A stretch of DNA of 64,000 nt from Zeus faber. Its lineage: Eukaryota > Chordata > Actinopteri > Zeiformes > Zeidae. Under the pieces are notes generated by a model. It searched no databases, had not been told where the DNA came from, and saw only the letters and a program-made list of their open reading frames with translations. Below, one piece after another: positions 33,301-45,217 of the stretch (positions are counted from its first letter, which is position 1; each line of letters opens with the position of its first letter). The stretch lies in NCBI GenBank assembly GCA_960531495.1, contig OY482855.1, positions 13,971,865 through 14,035,864 of the forward strand, written 5' to 3'. The position numbers and the translations under genes are program-made.

Positions 33301-33822
33301 TTTGTTGGGCAATTGACTGGCCTGCGCATCTGTCTGATGAAGAGCTTGTAGCATCTGGACAGCGAGCAGCAATGCTTTGACATCTGTGTGAGCTGAGTGA
33401 GTTTGAGCATGGAGGACCACTCCACTCCGCCACCCGCTCTGGTGTCACAAAGCGGCAGTGGATCATGGAGACAACAACACACTGGCCGTTAACAAAAGCA
33501 CTCAATTTTAGCAGCAGGATTTTAGCGTCTCTTAAATCTGCAACAATGGCCCACTGCTTGCAGGGTGGGTTTGGGGAGGAATGAAGCTCCTTAAGGGGGG
33601 GATGGAGGTGGGGATTTATTCTAAATGTCCATGCTAGTCATAGAAAAAGGTTAGTGGGTAAACCGTTTTTAACATAATGCACTATGGGAATTCTGGACAT
33701 TATTTAAACTGTGAATAAAGATAAGATGCATAACAAGCGTGCATCAAAAGAAGGTAAACTGTAAATCAAGAGCAATGGAAGTGACATGAACCCACTGTAG
33801 GTAGAGTGGTACACAACTAGCT

Positions 33823-33827
33823 ACTAT
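33823..33827 (+). repeat. Gypsy target-site duplication, left copy
   Basis: ACTAT, identical to 38134-38138. Five bp is the usual size for this class. Confidence 0.75.
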
Positions 33828-35764
33828 TGTCACGAATCCTCCCTTCTCCATCCTCCCATTATTTATATTTGTTTGGGCCAGGGTAGAGCATGCAGGAGGC
33901 AGGACATGTTGCAAAGACACATGATGCTGCAGCACACTCAAGATGGCGGACGAGGCTACGGACCTATCAGTAATTGTCACTTTTTTCCATTGATACTCCA
34001 TGTATTTGGATGTATCCGCAATATAAATGAAAGAGTGGAAAGGAATATATAAGAAAGCAGGAAGGAGTACAAAGCAGCTACACTCCGACCCCTTATTCTC
34101 CCTCGGCGAGTGGGTGTGTTGATGACATCTCTATCATGCGCCAGTCACATGATAGAGACATCATCAACACGCGACACTCGCACTCGCTTGCTGTGAATTC
34201 CCCACACCTGCTCTCTTCACACATACCGCTCAATCAGACATTACCCACTATTTGTACTAGGATGCCGAGTAAAGTCTGTTGAATTTGCGTTCACACATAC
34301 AGCTCCTCCAGATAATGTCCGGATAATTTCAAGGTTGCACGAGAGATGACGCTTGTGTTCTACACCAACACAAGCAACAACTCAGTGAACTGTGGGGGCT
34401 CTCCAGGAATCTTCCGCACACCATCACAAACGTTTGGAGGCTCTCTGCGACTGGATCCAGTGGCTCACTTGGGTTAGTCAAACAACAGCTGCTGCATCAT
34501 CTACCCATTCTCCTGTTCGTGCAGTTTACTGTCCGGAACCTCACCTCTCCCCACCAGTCCTTCCTCACACTCTGCTCGTTAACTTTTGGACTGAAACCCC
34601 TCATGTATTTCACGAGAGGTCACGATTGGCTTTCATGGTAACCCAGCTCAGGGGACGAGTTTGGGACTGGGGCACCGCCAGTGGGAGAAGCAGTCGGACC
34701 TCTGTTCTTCGGTGACAGCCTGCTCTGATGGTCTCCGGAGGGTTTTTGATCACGCTACACCAGGTTGCGAGGCTTCAGGTGGACTTTTTACACAGGTGGC
34801 AGGTGGGGCCACAGGTTCTGTGGGGCCAGCGAGTTATCGACTATTCCATTGAGTTTCAGACCCTTGCAGCAGAGAGTTATTGGAATTCCTCATCTCTGGC
34901 TGATGCCTTTTACCATGGGCTTTCTGATCTCACCAATGATAAGCTGACGGCTCAGGACCTGCCGGCAGATCTGAACACTCTCATCACCACAGCCAACCAC
35001 ATTGATGGACATCTCCGGAGCAGAGGCGTGAGAAGGTGCTGATTATCCATCCCGAGGTCTTCCCCGACCACCAGCATCGCCTCCTGCTTCTTTGTCGGAT
35101 GCTACCTCAAGCACCCCTAGAGACTCGGAAGAGCCCATGTAGCTCGGCAGAACCAAGTTGGTTGTCAGCAGAACAACAGCGCTGTCGAAGGGAGAACTGC
35201 TATCTGTATTGTGGCCTGAGGGCCATTACGTGCCCTACTGTCTGGAAAAAGGACGGGCTCATCAGTCAACCAGGGGGCACTGGTGAGCCATGCAATCCAC
35301 TCTAAAAGACCCTATCCACAACTCAGTATGGCTCAGATCTGCTCTGTCTCTTGTCCCTAGTTCTCCTCCTCCCGCAGAATTCCCTTACCCCTCTGGGGTA
35401 CTTCCTGAGAACTTGCCATGGAAGGAGGCTTTCAACAAAGCTCGGGCCACCTTGCTTCCATTTCACCGGCCCTACGACTGCAGTGTTGAGCTTCTCCCTG
35501 GTTCTATGCCCCTGAGGGGCGGACTATACCCCCTGTCCAATCCCCGAGATGAAGGCCATGGAGGCCTATGTCCAGGAGTCATTGGTGGCGGGTATTATTC
35601 GACCCTCTTTATCTCCAGCCGAAGTGGGCTTCTTCTTTGTGGGGAAGAGGGACAAGTCACTGCGACCCTGCGTCGACTACCGTGGTCTAATCAATATAAC
35701 GCTGAAGTAAAGGTACCCACTACCACTCATATCTTCCGCTTTCAAACTCCTGCAGGGGACAACA

Positions 35765-36229
35765 ATGTTCGTCAAGCTGGATCCCCGGAACAATTATCTG
35801 GTCTGCATCAAGGAGAAAGACGAATTGAAAATGGCTTTCAACACCCCCAGGGGACATTATGAGTATCTGGTCATGCCCTTTGGTCTCACCAATGCTCCTG
35901 CAGTCTTCCAGGCCATGGTGAATGACATTGTTAATGTTGTTTTTGTCTACCTGCGTGATATCCTTGTCTTTTCCAGATCTGAGCAGGAGCATGTACGCCA
36001 TGTAAAGTGTGTTCTCCAGAGGCTTCTGGAGAACAAGCTGTTCGTAAAGGCTGAGAAGTGCGAATTCCATGTGCCCAAGGTCTCCTTCTTGGGCTTTGTG
36101 GTTGCTGGAGGAAATGTGCAGATGCACCAGGCAAAGGTTCAGGCGGTCGTCGACTGGCCAGTACTGGAAGAAGTTGCAGCAGTTCATGGGGTTCGCCCCC
36201 TTCTACAGAAGATTAATCCGGAACTATAG
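35765..36229 (+). pseudogene. Gypsy reverse transcriptase fragment
   Basis: The frame contains TKLD-like, [31 protein letters not shown] and [18 protein letters not shown] motifs of Ty3/gypsy RT. The second Asp of the catalytic YxDD-type motif region is altered (YLRD). Flanking parts of the polymerase lie in other frames because of indels. Confidence 0.85.
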
Positions 36230-37654
36230 TCTGGTGGCGGCACCACTCACTGCATTGACCTCCCCAAGTTCTCCTTTCCTCTGGTCACCTGAGCTGGACA
36301 ATGCCTTCAGCAAGTTAAAGAGACAGTTCAGCTGCTCACCCATTCTCCACCTGCCTGACTCCTCCCTTCAGTTTGTGGTGGAGGTGGATGCCTCAGATAT
36401 GGGCCTAGGAGCTGTACTCTCCCAGAAAGGTTCTGTAGACCAAAAACTTCACTCCTGTGCCTTGCTTTCTTGCAAGTTATCCCCTGCAGAGCCCAATTAT
36501 GACATTAGGAAATCGGGAGCTGTTGGCAGTCAAGATGAGGTTGGAGCGATGGAGACAAGCAACCCTCAGGTTCTGCGGTGGGGACACTCCTCCCAGTTAG
36601 CTTGCCATCCAGGGGTAGCCAGGAATCTCTCCCTTCTCCAACAATGTTTCTGGTGGGAATCCATAGATCAGGACATCCGGGAGCTTGTGGCCGCATGTCC
36701 TGAATGCTCACAGAACAACATCTCCCGTGAAGCCCCAGCTGGTCTCCTCCAGCCTCTGCCCATTCCCCGTCGTCCGTGGTCCCACTTCTCTCTGGTCTGG
36801 GTGCCACAGTCAGCTTCTCTTCAGGTTTCCATCTCCAGTCCAATGGCCAAACGGAGAGGATGAACCAGGAGATGGAGACCGCCCGGCATGGTTTCACGGA
36901 ATCCTAACCCATGGTCCAACTGTTATGGGTGAAACATGCCCAGCCGGGCATATTGCATATTCAACCAGTTGGTGAATTGTGCCTTGCCCAGCTCTGCTAC
37001 CGGCCTCTCTCCATTCCTGGGTTCCCGGGGCTTTCAGCCTCCTGTGTTTCCCGAGCAGGAACGCAAGGCCAGTGTCAGATCTATTCAAGCCTTCTGGCGG
37101 TGCGGTACCTGGGGGCTGGCTTGTTCCATTCTACTACGCACCTCTGACCGCTATCGGAGATCAGCTAACTGTTGCTGCAACCCGGCTCCTGCCTACACAG
37201 AGACAGAAGGTCTGGTTCTATGCAGGACTTACCCCTTGCAGTTGAGTCCAGTAAGCCAGCCCCATGCTTTGTAGGGCCATTCCCCTTGCCAATATCATCA
37301 ACCAAGCAGCTGTTCGTCTGTGTCTTCCCTGGTTTCACCGCATCCAGTGAATACTACCTTCCATGTCTGTCCACTCAAGCCTCTTAAGGAGAGTCCACTT
37401 CAGCCCTCCTCCAGACCCCTCACCGCCCACCTGGATCATGGATGGGTCTCCTGCTTTTACAGCCTAGTGAGATTTCAGTGCAGAGGAAGGGGCCTCGAGT
37501 ATCTGGTAGATACTCAAGAAGGGATATGGACCTGAGGACTGGTCATGGGTCCCTATACACGCCATCCTGGACTCATCCCTCATCCAGGAATTCCACCAAG
37601 ACTATCCGGACCAGCCTGGTGGGACGTCAGAGGACGTCCCTAGAGGGGAGGTTC

Positions 37655-38133
37655 TGTCATGAATCCTCCCTGATATCCCAGGTTTTTTTATTTGTTTCAT
37701 GTTTTATTTTCATCTGGTTGTTTTCTCATACCATGGCACTAACCTCCATGTTATTTCATATCTGCCCATTCCCTTTTGCTTTGCTGTCACTATCTTCCCT
37801 TCACCCCTGCCTGCAGCTCATTGTTAGTCCCTCAGTATACATATCTGTCCACTTCCTTTTGTTCTCTGGCAGATTGTCTCTTGCATTACACTGAGCTTTC
37901 CCGCACTACTACCTGTTTCCTTTATCTTCCGTTCAAAACTCTGCCTGATTCCCTGGAATCAGGCAGAGTCAGAGTCTCTGCCTGTTCCCTGCTGGATGAG
38001 TTTGACTTCTCTAAGTGATCTCCTGGTTTTGACCCCTGCCTGTTTTTTGGAATAAACCGTGTGGACTTCTTACCTGATCGTTTTTCTGACGTGCTTATGG
38101 GTTCACTTCCGTTCTGAGTCAGTGAGCACAACA
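37655..38133 (+). repeat. Gypsy 3' LTR
   Basis: Starts TGTCATG after the polypurine tract AGAGGGGAGGTTC (37642-37654) and ends ..GCACAACA. It contains an AATAAA signal (38050) and a 15-bp perfect inverted repeat at 37938-37969. Length 479 bp. Confidence 0.8.
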
Positions 38134-38138
38134 ACTAT
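38134..38138 (+). repeat. Gypsy target-site duplication, right copy
   Basis: ACTAT, immediately after the 3' LTR end ..GCACAACA. Confidence 0.75.
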
Positions 38139-39418
38139 GCAAAACTAGCCACTTGCTTGTTGGCTAAATATGGGCAAGGTACAGGGACACCATGTGCATA
38201 AAAATGACCTAATTTCTGACATTAAAAGGTGGTTAAACTGAGTTTGGTGATTTTATCCTCGATACGCTCATCCTGTGCTTACATGTTAATTTGGAAATTG
38301 CCAATTTTGGCTGTATGAACTGATTATCCATCCTGCCATCCTCAGCATTTCGCTGGATTACAACAATGCATACATGGAACAATAAGCACACACACACCCC
38401 CGTGGGCTGTGAGCGGCTAAAACACAACTCCAACCTGGGACAAAAAGGCGTTCATAAATAGACCCAACTCACTAGACAATGGCAAGGGGCCAGCCCCGCT
38501 TGTGGTACCTGCCCCATGGAGTGACCCCATCTTTGTATCAGGAGCGCGAGCAGCTATGTGGGAGTGTGTGTGTTTGTCTGTCCACATCTGTGTCTTGTTT
38601 GAAAGTGTAGGTAGATCTGCCTTTTAGAGCGTGCCAAATGGGACATGGTGATTGCATGTACTGTGACTACCATCATGTGTTATGCGTGCACCCATGTGTA
38701 CTCTGCTGATATGCACCGCCCCAACGTGTGATTTACCAGCTGAATTTGTAATAATGTTTTGCCTTTTGAATGTGGGCACTGAAGCAGCCACCGAAGCAGC
38801 CACGTCCATAAGCACTGCGTGGACCAGATCACAGCCAACACTTGGCGTGAATGCTAATGTGTGTGTGTGGGTGTTTCAGAGGGACATGGTAATGTTTAAC
38901 ACCAGGACTGGCAGTTACCGTCCATTAAGAGTCTATCTGTTCATCCATCCACCCATCCACCTTTCCATCTATCCACCAATCTATCTAACCATCCATCTAT
39001 CTTATCTATTGTGTTTAGAATCAACTTAAATATCTTCTCATTGCCAGTTAATGTCTCACTCTCCAGCTCCGTCCATCCTTTCTCCGCTCTCCACTTTGTT
39101 ATTTCCCTGTACTTTCCCTCTTCTGTCATCTATTCTGCATCCCTCTAAAGATATTGTATATCCACAGTCATCAGGGGGTAATCCGCTGCTAAGCGCTACC
39201 CAGCTCCTCTCCTCCACAGCATCCTCCACCCATCCCACCTTCCTTCCTTCCTCTGTCATGACAGTTGGTAAGTTCACATCTGTATCGCCGTCTGCGGCGG
39301 CGTTATTGGATTAACGTCCGACCACGTGACGCAAGGAATTAAAACAAATTGCAAATCAATGCAGTAACTTCAACACGCAAGACCCCTCTGCCAGCCAACC
39401 CACCCCAAACCCCTCCAG

Positions 39419-39480
39419 TGCACGCGCGCACACACACACACGCACACGCACGCACGCACGCACGCAGGCACGCACACATC

Positions 39481-39533
<53 letters not shown>

Positions 39534-39535
39534 GT
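39419..39535 (+). repeat. (CA)n/(CACG)n microsatellite
   Basis: CA runs with CGCACGCACGCACGCAGG in the middle. Confidence 0.94.
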
Positions 39536-40070
39536 CTATGCACCATCAATGTTCGCTCTCTGCTCATTATTCCGCTAACATCCTTTCAAATAAGAAGAAG
39601 CCTCTTTCTCTATCGTAGCCCCCCTCTCACCAGCACCTCTCTCCGTCGAGTCTCCCCGCTCGGCATGCAGAAACACAGAGCGCTCTTACTGTCTTCTCCA
39701 CTCCCTGCTGGAATACAGATCCTTCCTTCCTGTGGAAGAGGGGGACAGAGTGGCAGGACAGGAGTTGAGCGTCGGGGAAGCCCGGCGATCACCAGCAGCA
39801 GAGCAACGAGGGCGACAGGCGGCAGCCGAAGAGGAGGATTGTATAAATGAAGAGAACAACAAGGCAGAGGTATAAAAAAAATATACAAAACCAAAAAAAC
39901 AAAAACACTGCAGCAACAATTAGGACCCCCCCTCCCTCCCTCCTCCTTGCAGATATTACAAGGGGTCCGGTGTGCTGCCGTGCACCGAGGGATGATGCAT
40001 TATCCCTGATTCCCAGCCAGTCCTCCAGCAGCCGCTCTGTAGTAACACTTCTCTATCTGCTCACGCCTGG

Positions 40071-40075
<5 letters not shown>

Positions 40076-40119
<44 letters not shown>

Positions 40120-40200
40120 GCTCGCGCTCTCTCTCTCTCTCTCGCGCTCTCTCTCTCTCTCTCTCGCGCTCTCTCTCTCTCTCTCTCTCCCCCTCCCTCC
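40076..40200 (+). repeat. (TC)n microsatellite with CTCGCGCT interruptions
   Basis: TC runs broken four times by CGCGC or CACGC. Confidence 0.94.
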
Positions 40201-40330
40201 CTCCAAAGCATGTTCAAACGGCTCCTCTCTCTTTTTCTATCATTCAGCTGGTTGGTCGCTTTCGTTCCCTTACACCCCCACCATACCTGTTTCTCTTTCC
40301 CCTCCCCATCTTCCCCCTCCTCCCTGCCAC

Positions 40331-40333
<3 letters not shown>

Positions 40334-40376
<43 letters not shown>

Positions 40377-40410
40377 CATCTCTCTCTCTCACACACTCTC
40401 TCTCTCTTTG
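40334..40410 (+). repeat. (TC)n microsatellite
   Basis: About 18 TC units, a CCCCA break, then more TC/CACA. Confidence 0.93.
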
Positions 40411-40857
40411 ATGTTTTGAAGAGTTAGACTCTTAGCTGTAGAAGGAATGTATGGAGGTTTTTTTTTCTCCATCTCATAGAGCTGATGGCAGCAGGGCACA
40501 CGGTGGGCTCCACGCAACCACCAACAGTACAGAGAAAGGCATATATCACACGGCCAGCAAACAACATTAATAATACACGCACGCATGCACGCACGCACAC
40601 ACACACACGCACACACACACAATAGGGGCATTGTTTTATAAGAAAGCGCTCTGGTTGAATTGAAACAATGATACTTCAAAATAAATGATTAGACAGTGCA
40701 TCACAATATGCTGTCAGCCCACCCTCTACCCACCGCACCCCCCCACACACACACAGAAATATGAATTAAGAATGAAAGGGATGTGTATAAGAGGATGAGG
40801 AAAGCTACTGCTGCAATGCTTATTACCATACAGAGAGGCAGCGGGGAGGTGGGGATG

Positions 40858-40862
<5 letters not shown>

Positions 40863-40930
<68 letters not shown>

Positions 40931-40945
40931 AAGAGAGAGAGAGGG
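40863..40945 (+). repeat. (GA)n microsatellite
   Basis: About 28 uninterrupted GA units, then GGGAGAGAAAGAGAGAG. Confidence 0.95.
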
Positions 40946-41944
40946 GCATGGTGGAAGGTAGAAAGGGAGCCTTCTAGTGTCTGTCTGAAATGAATAGCAA
41001 GTAGAAATCAACTCCATTATGCCAATCAGGGGTGAGTGAAGCATGTCAAACTCGGTGCAGAGGCTTTGATGACACCCCTTTAATAGCTTCACAGATTAGC
41101 ACAGAGGCAGCCAAGCTTGGGCATATAAATAGCGGCAATGGCAGAGAAATGGATGGTTGCCACAGCCAGATCTCCCCGGCTTTTTGCCGATGTGAAATAA
41201 TATAAACTCTGGCGCCCGCTCACTAGCTTGAAACTTGGATCGGCAGAAGATGGAGCTTGTGCTCCAGTCAAATCCCGCCACCCCAGTGGTGTGTGAGCTC
41301 TCACCAAAAACCATCTGTCGGCGCAATCCCCCAGTCTGCAAACTGTCTGGTTGGTGTTGATCTTGATGCGTGAAACACTGAATGCCAAATAGTCACAAAA
41401 TATCGCTGGTGCAGAATCTACAAGTGAGTGCGCCAGTAACATGGCGGATTGGATCCTCGAGGGTCATAGAGCGGTGGTGGCCAACGCGCAGCCCGTGAAC
41501 CCCCGCGTCTCAGCCCGCCAACGGGTGATGAAGAAATAAAGTTTTATTCTAAATTAATTCATAAAAGATGTATATACTGTATATATTATTACTTAACATT
41601 TTGTTTTGTATTGGTCAATGGGTTGATTGAACATTAAGCTTTTGTACAATTTTGAGATATTCTGTGATTATATACTGTGCTGCCCACAGAGCAGTACAAG
41701 GGCCACACGTGTAAATCACACACACACACATGTGGCCTGTGGTTAAAACTAGGTTTGCCACCACTGCCAAAGAGACTCAGTTCAGGACGGTTGACTTCAC
41801 AGACTGCATGGGACATATCCTGCAATGCACACAGTTATTAAATCTAAACCTCTGCACAGACGTCAACGATCGAATGAAAATTAGAGGGCTGGGGTAGGAG
41901 AGCAGCTCAAATGTAGATGATGTCAATTATGAATTATGAATACA

Positions 41945-42570
41945 TATGGTGACGTGGTGGCCTGGATCAGGGACAGGTCGCGGTATGACGGACCTGGCGA
42001 TGAGCAAAACTGGAGCGCCCCAGGGAACTGCCCTGTCGCCGTTCCCCCTCTACACCCCTGACTTCCGCTTCAACCCGGGTACACGCCACTTCCATGAGTT
42101 CTCTGACGACTCCTCCGCTGTGAGTTGCGTCACAGAGGAAAACGAGGAGGAGTGCAGAGGTCTGGAAGAGAGCTCCGTTGGATGGTGCGACCGCAATCAT
42201 CTGCAGGCTCAAGATCCGGAAGACGAAGGAGCTGGCGGTGAGATTTCCCACGAGGCAGGAAGCCGCCAACCCCTGTCACCGTTCAGGAGAACGAGGCGGA
42301 GACGGCGGCTCCGGCAGGCTCCCGTGCGTACAGAAAAATATAATGAACTGGATCGGACTCGCAACACAACGCCGAGGCCCTCTACAGGAAAGGACAGAAC
42401 AGGCTGCTGCAGACCGGTCGGTGGTCAGTGCACCTCTTCTCTGTTGTTTGTGTGCTGGCGATGCCAACAGGCTCAACAAACTGTCGTGGAAGACCAGCTA
42501 TGTCGCTGGGCTTGAACTGGACATTCGGGGAGACTACGATTTTATCAATGTTGTGATCGGATGAGTCGAG
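41945..42570 (+). pseudogene. LINE reverse-transcriptase fragment (non-LTR retrotransposon)
   Basis: A frame carries TGAPQGTALSPFPLYTPDFR, then HFHEFSDDSSAV and WCDRNHLQ, and another frame continues LKIRKTKELAVRF. This is the PQGT and F(S/A)DD region of a LINE polymerase often seen in fish (L2/Rex-like). Frameshifts and lack of flanking parts show it is dead. Confidence 0.8.
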
Positions 42571-42665
42571 AAATACTTGCGTGAATAGACGCGTATATGT
42601 TTTACCTTCTCAAAAGCCTTGATAGCTTAGAAGCACTACGTAACTTTTGGTATTTGGGACAGTTG

Positions 42666-42677
42666 CTGAGTGGAATT
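42666..42677 (+). repeat. LINE target-site duplication, left copy
   Basis: CTGAGTGGAATT, repeated exactly at 43023. Confidence 0.82.
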
Positions 42678-43022
42678 CAAGAAGTGAAGGGAAGTGACAA
42701 GGATGGACAGGATGAAGAATGAGTACATTAGAGGGACAGCTCAGGTTGGACAGTTTGGTGGAAAAGTGAGAGGTGCCAGATTGAGATGGTTTGGATGGTT
42801 TGTGTGTAGGAGAGATGAGAGTTACATTGGGAGAAGGATGCTGAGGATGGAGCTGCCAGTCAAGAAGAAAAGAGGACGGCCAAAGAGAAGGTTTATGGAT
42901 GTGGTGAGGGAGGACATGCAGGCGGTTGGTGTAAGGGAGGAAGATGCGCAGAACAGAAGGTATTGGAGGCAGATGATCCGCTGTGGCCACCCCTAACGGG
43001 AGCAGCCCAAAGATAAAGAAGA
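42678..43022 (+). mobile_element. 5'-truncated LINE tail with 12-bp target duplication
   Basis: Encodes MTRMDRMKNEYIRGTAQVGQ, RWFG.., YIGRRMLRMELPVKKKRGRP and YWRQMIRCGHP, nearly identical to the minus-strand copy at 8166-8603 but with an extra KRRF segment. The 12 bases CTGAGTGGAATT occur at 42666-42677 and 43023-43034, a perfect target duplication. The element ends in an AAAGATAAAGAAGA tail. Confidence 0.87.
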
Positions 43023-43034
43023 CTGAGTGGAATT
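43023..43034 (+). repeat. LINE target-site duplication, right copy
   Basis: CTGAGTGGAATT, second copy. Confidence 0.82.
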
Positions 43035-43304
43035 GCACTTTTACACTATTCGTCGTAAAACTCGGACAAATTTGAAACTTATCGGTCACTTTGTAACAGC
43101 CTGTGTTACATACGCAGATATAACGTACACGTCGGTTACAGCGCCCCTTGCACGGACCGCACAGCTTCAGCGAGCACTCACTACTCAGGCCTCCCTTATG
43201 CCGCAATGAAAGTGAGGGCCGGCACCCGCTGGATGAGATGCGGCTGCCGGACGCACCACTGGCCCATCTCATTATAACCAGACTTTTTCACCGGCAAGTT
43301 AAAA

Positions 43305-43305
<1 letters not shown>

Positions 43306-43380
<75 letters not shown>
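43306..43380 (+). repeat. (TA)n microsatellite, about 36 units
   Basis: Uninterrupted TA run ending TATATATACACA, able to extrude as a cruciform. Confidence 0.97.
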
Positions 43381-43384
<4 letters not shown>

Positions 43385-45217
43385 TTCACCAGGCAAAAAA
43401 AAAAATGATTTTTTTATCCAAACATCAAGGAAGTAACATGGTGTTAGAAAAGGCGTTCCCACCATCAAAATGATTTGGAAGCTGTTATATTAAATAAAAA
43501 AAAAAAAAGTTACATAGTGTTGCTTTAAATCTCGAAAATGGCATCGCTTTCATTCAGCCTTTTTCCTCTTGATTTTATTGTTTGAAGGTTCCTGTGTTGA
43601 CAAATGAAACAGCCTGTTTGCCGATGTGAACCTCCAGATTCTTCCTTGATTGTGTTCATATGCGTGTGATCATGTGTTAAACGGATTTTGAGTGTGAGTA
43701 GCCAAAAGAAAAGTGCAAATCTGGGGGGTGGGGGCTTGTGATCACAATGTTTCATCAAAAATAGTTTCCACCAGTGGCCGGGTGGCAGCAGGGTTTGCCC
43801 AGAGAGAAAACATCTAGACCTAATCAAGAAAAATGACCGTAATAATGATAACAGCAATACCCTTGCTTACCGAGCTGACGTGTTTATTCAGCGCCTCTTT
43901 GCAGACACGCAGGGTTATGTCACGGCCATAATTTAAACTAATGCATTGACATCTCAAGCAGCGGCTGTCACCCGGGAAATAATGTGTAATTCCGCCGCAT
44001 CTTAAGCCCTCACCTCTTTCTCTCCCTCTACTCATCCTTCTCCTGTCCGCTCAAATCCATCGCTCTGCATTCCCTCCTTCCCCCTCTGTCTCTTGCTTTT
44101 CCCCCAGGATTTCTGTCTGATGATTATTCTCAGTTTGCTCTAGTGAGGTAGCATCCTCTACCACAACTGATCACAAGCCTCGTGTGAACTCCCGCTGTCG
44201 ACTCAAGGCAAAACACAATTCTCGGCGTTACCGTCGCTACGCAAAACTCGTATCCCAGGACAGTGCATGGAGTCGTGGCTACATATATGCACATGAGCTC
44301 TAATCTAACTGTGCTGGGGTGTGAGACAAGGAGCCGGTTAAGTGTACTTCCCATGAATAATTGAGCGAGTGTAAGACTGCTTGAGATAAAAACAGTCAGA
44401 GCACATGTTCAACTAATAGCAATCCAATGTACATTTTGCTATGAATCATGCACTACCAAGCACTACGTAGAGCCGGCATTGCATAGCTGGGGCTAAAGAG
44501 GTCGGGGGTTTATTTCGGTTCCCTAAATATGTAACGACATGGTCCGTCATCACAGAAATATTTGAAGATGCAGCGATGCATGGGCTCGGTTTAACAATGT
44601 TCATGCTCAATTCACCCATAGCCTCATCTTAGAGCGCCTATACCTCCCCCCCCCCCCCTGTCCACCCATCAGAGTTGATGCAGTTGTTTGGGGAAAGCTG
44701 GAGCAAAGAAAAACTGAGTCATGTTCTGAACAAGAGGAAGGTAATAAAGAGGTGGACAGAGGGATGGGATGGGCTCGAGGGCGGAGGAGGTTGAAACTGT
44801 GAGCTTAATAGAAGCAAAGCAGGAGACGAGAGGGGCAAAGGTCAGACCTTCAGGCTAAACTAGAGAGTCTGTATTTCACCTGAAAACACTAAATCCATGC
44901 AAGACCGACGCGAAAGTTACTTAATGTAGTATGCAGAACATTCACTGGGTGATCGATGAATTTGAGGTCATTGTAATTTGTAACTGGTATTCATTTTCAG
45001 TAGATTATCCAAGTGGTTAAAATGTAATCAGAAACCAAGGGGAAACTAATTGAGTGCATTTAATGGCAACGTCAATAGTTTCATCTTGGTTTCCGCAATT
45101 ACCTGACGGAGTAGAGCACATCACCCAGAGATAACACATGTGAGACCTCTTCAGACCTGGCCATTTGTAGTGAGTACTAAAGAGAAGATCAACACAAGAC
45201 AGACAAGAAGGCAGGGT
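43381..45217. other. Intergenic between the TA repeat and the inferred kmt5c poly(A) site
   Basis: No coding similarity was seen. A poly-C run lies at 44648-44658. Confidence 0.5.

Larger units (their letters stand above)
27500..33700. other. Intergenic stretch with unusually few repeats; possible regulatory DNA
   Basis: Only small arrays: (CA)n 29298-29345, (TAAGA)n 30298-30375, (GA)n 30148-30168, TA 33117-33131. Homeobox-like words (TAATTGACAGCTAAATGATG, TTAATTAACAC) occur at 28399-28420 and 32135-32150. No coding exon was recognised. Confidence 0.4.
33828..38133 (+). mobile_element. Degenerate Ty3/gypsy (chromovirus-type) LTR retrotransposon
   Basis: The 5-bp duplication ACTAT (33823-33827 and 38134-38138) brackets an element whose two ends both start TGTCA(C/T)GAATCCTCCCT (33828 and 37655). 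In order on the plus strand: gag-like frames (about 34390-35300, with a damaged zinc knuckle), reverse transcriptase (about 35400-36200), start of RNase H (to about 36500), integrase HHCC zinc region (about 36590-36780), integrase C-terminus and chromodomain-like segment (about 36990-37630), polypurine tract and 3' LTR. Frames are broken many times, most of RNase H and the integrase catalytic core are deleted, and the RT active-site motif reads YLRD. It cannot move on its own. Confidence 0.88.
38139..41939. other. Intergenic, microsatellite-rich, no gene seen
   Basis: Contains CATCCATCTATC tetranucleotides (38940-39005), (CA)n 39420-39535, (TC)n 40076-40200 and 40330-40410, (GA)n 40864-40945, and short CA runs. 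No recognised coding similarity. Confidence 0.55.

Noticed and set aside
39268..39320. Possible exon near GTAAGTTCACATC
   Set aside because: The donor-like word has no open frame with similarity and no matching acceptor.
42610..43272. 220-codon minus-strand frame
   Set aside because: It is antisense to the LINE tail at 42678-43022.
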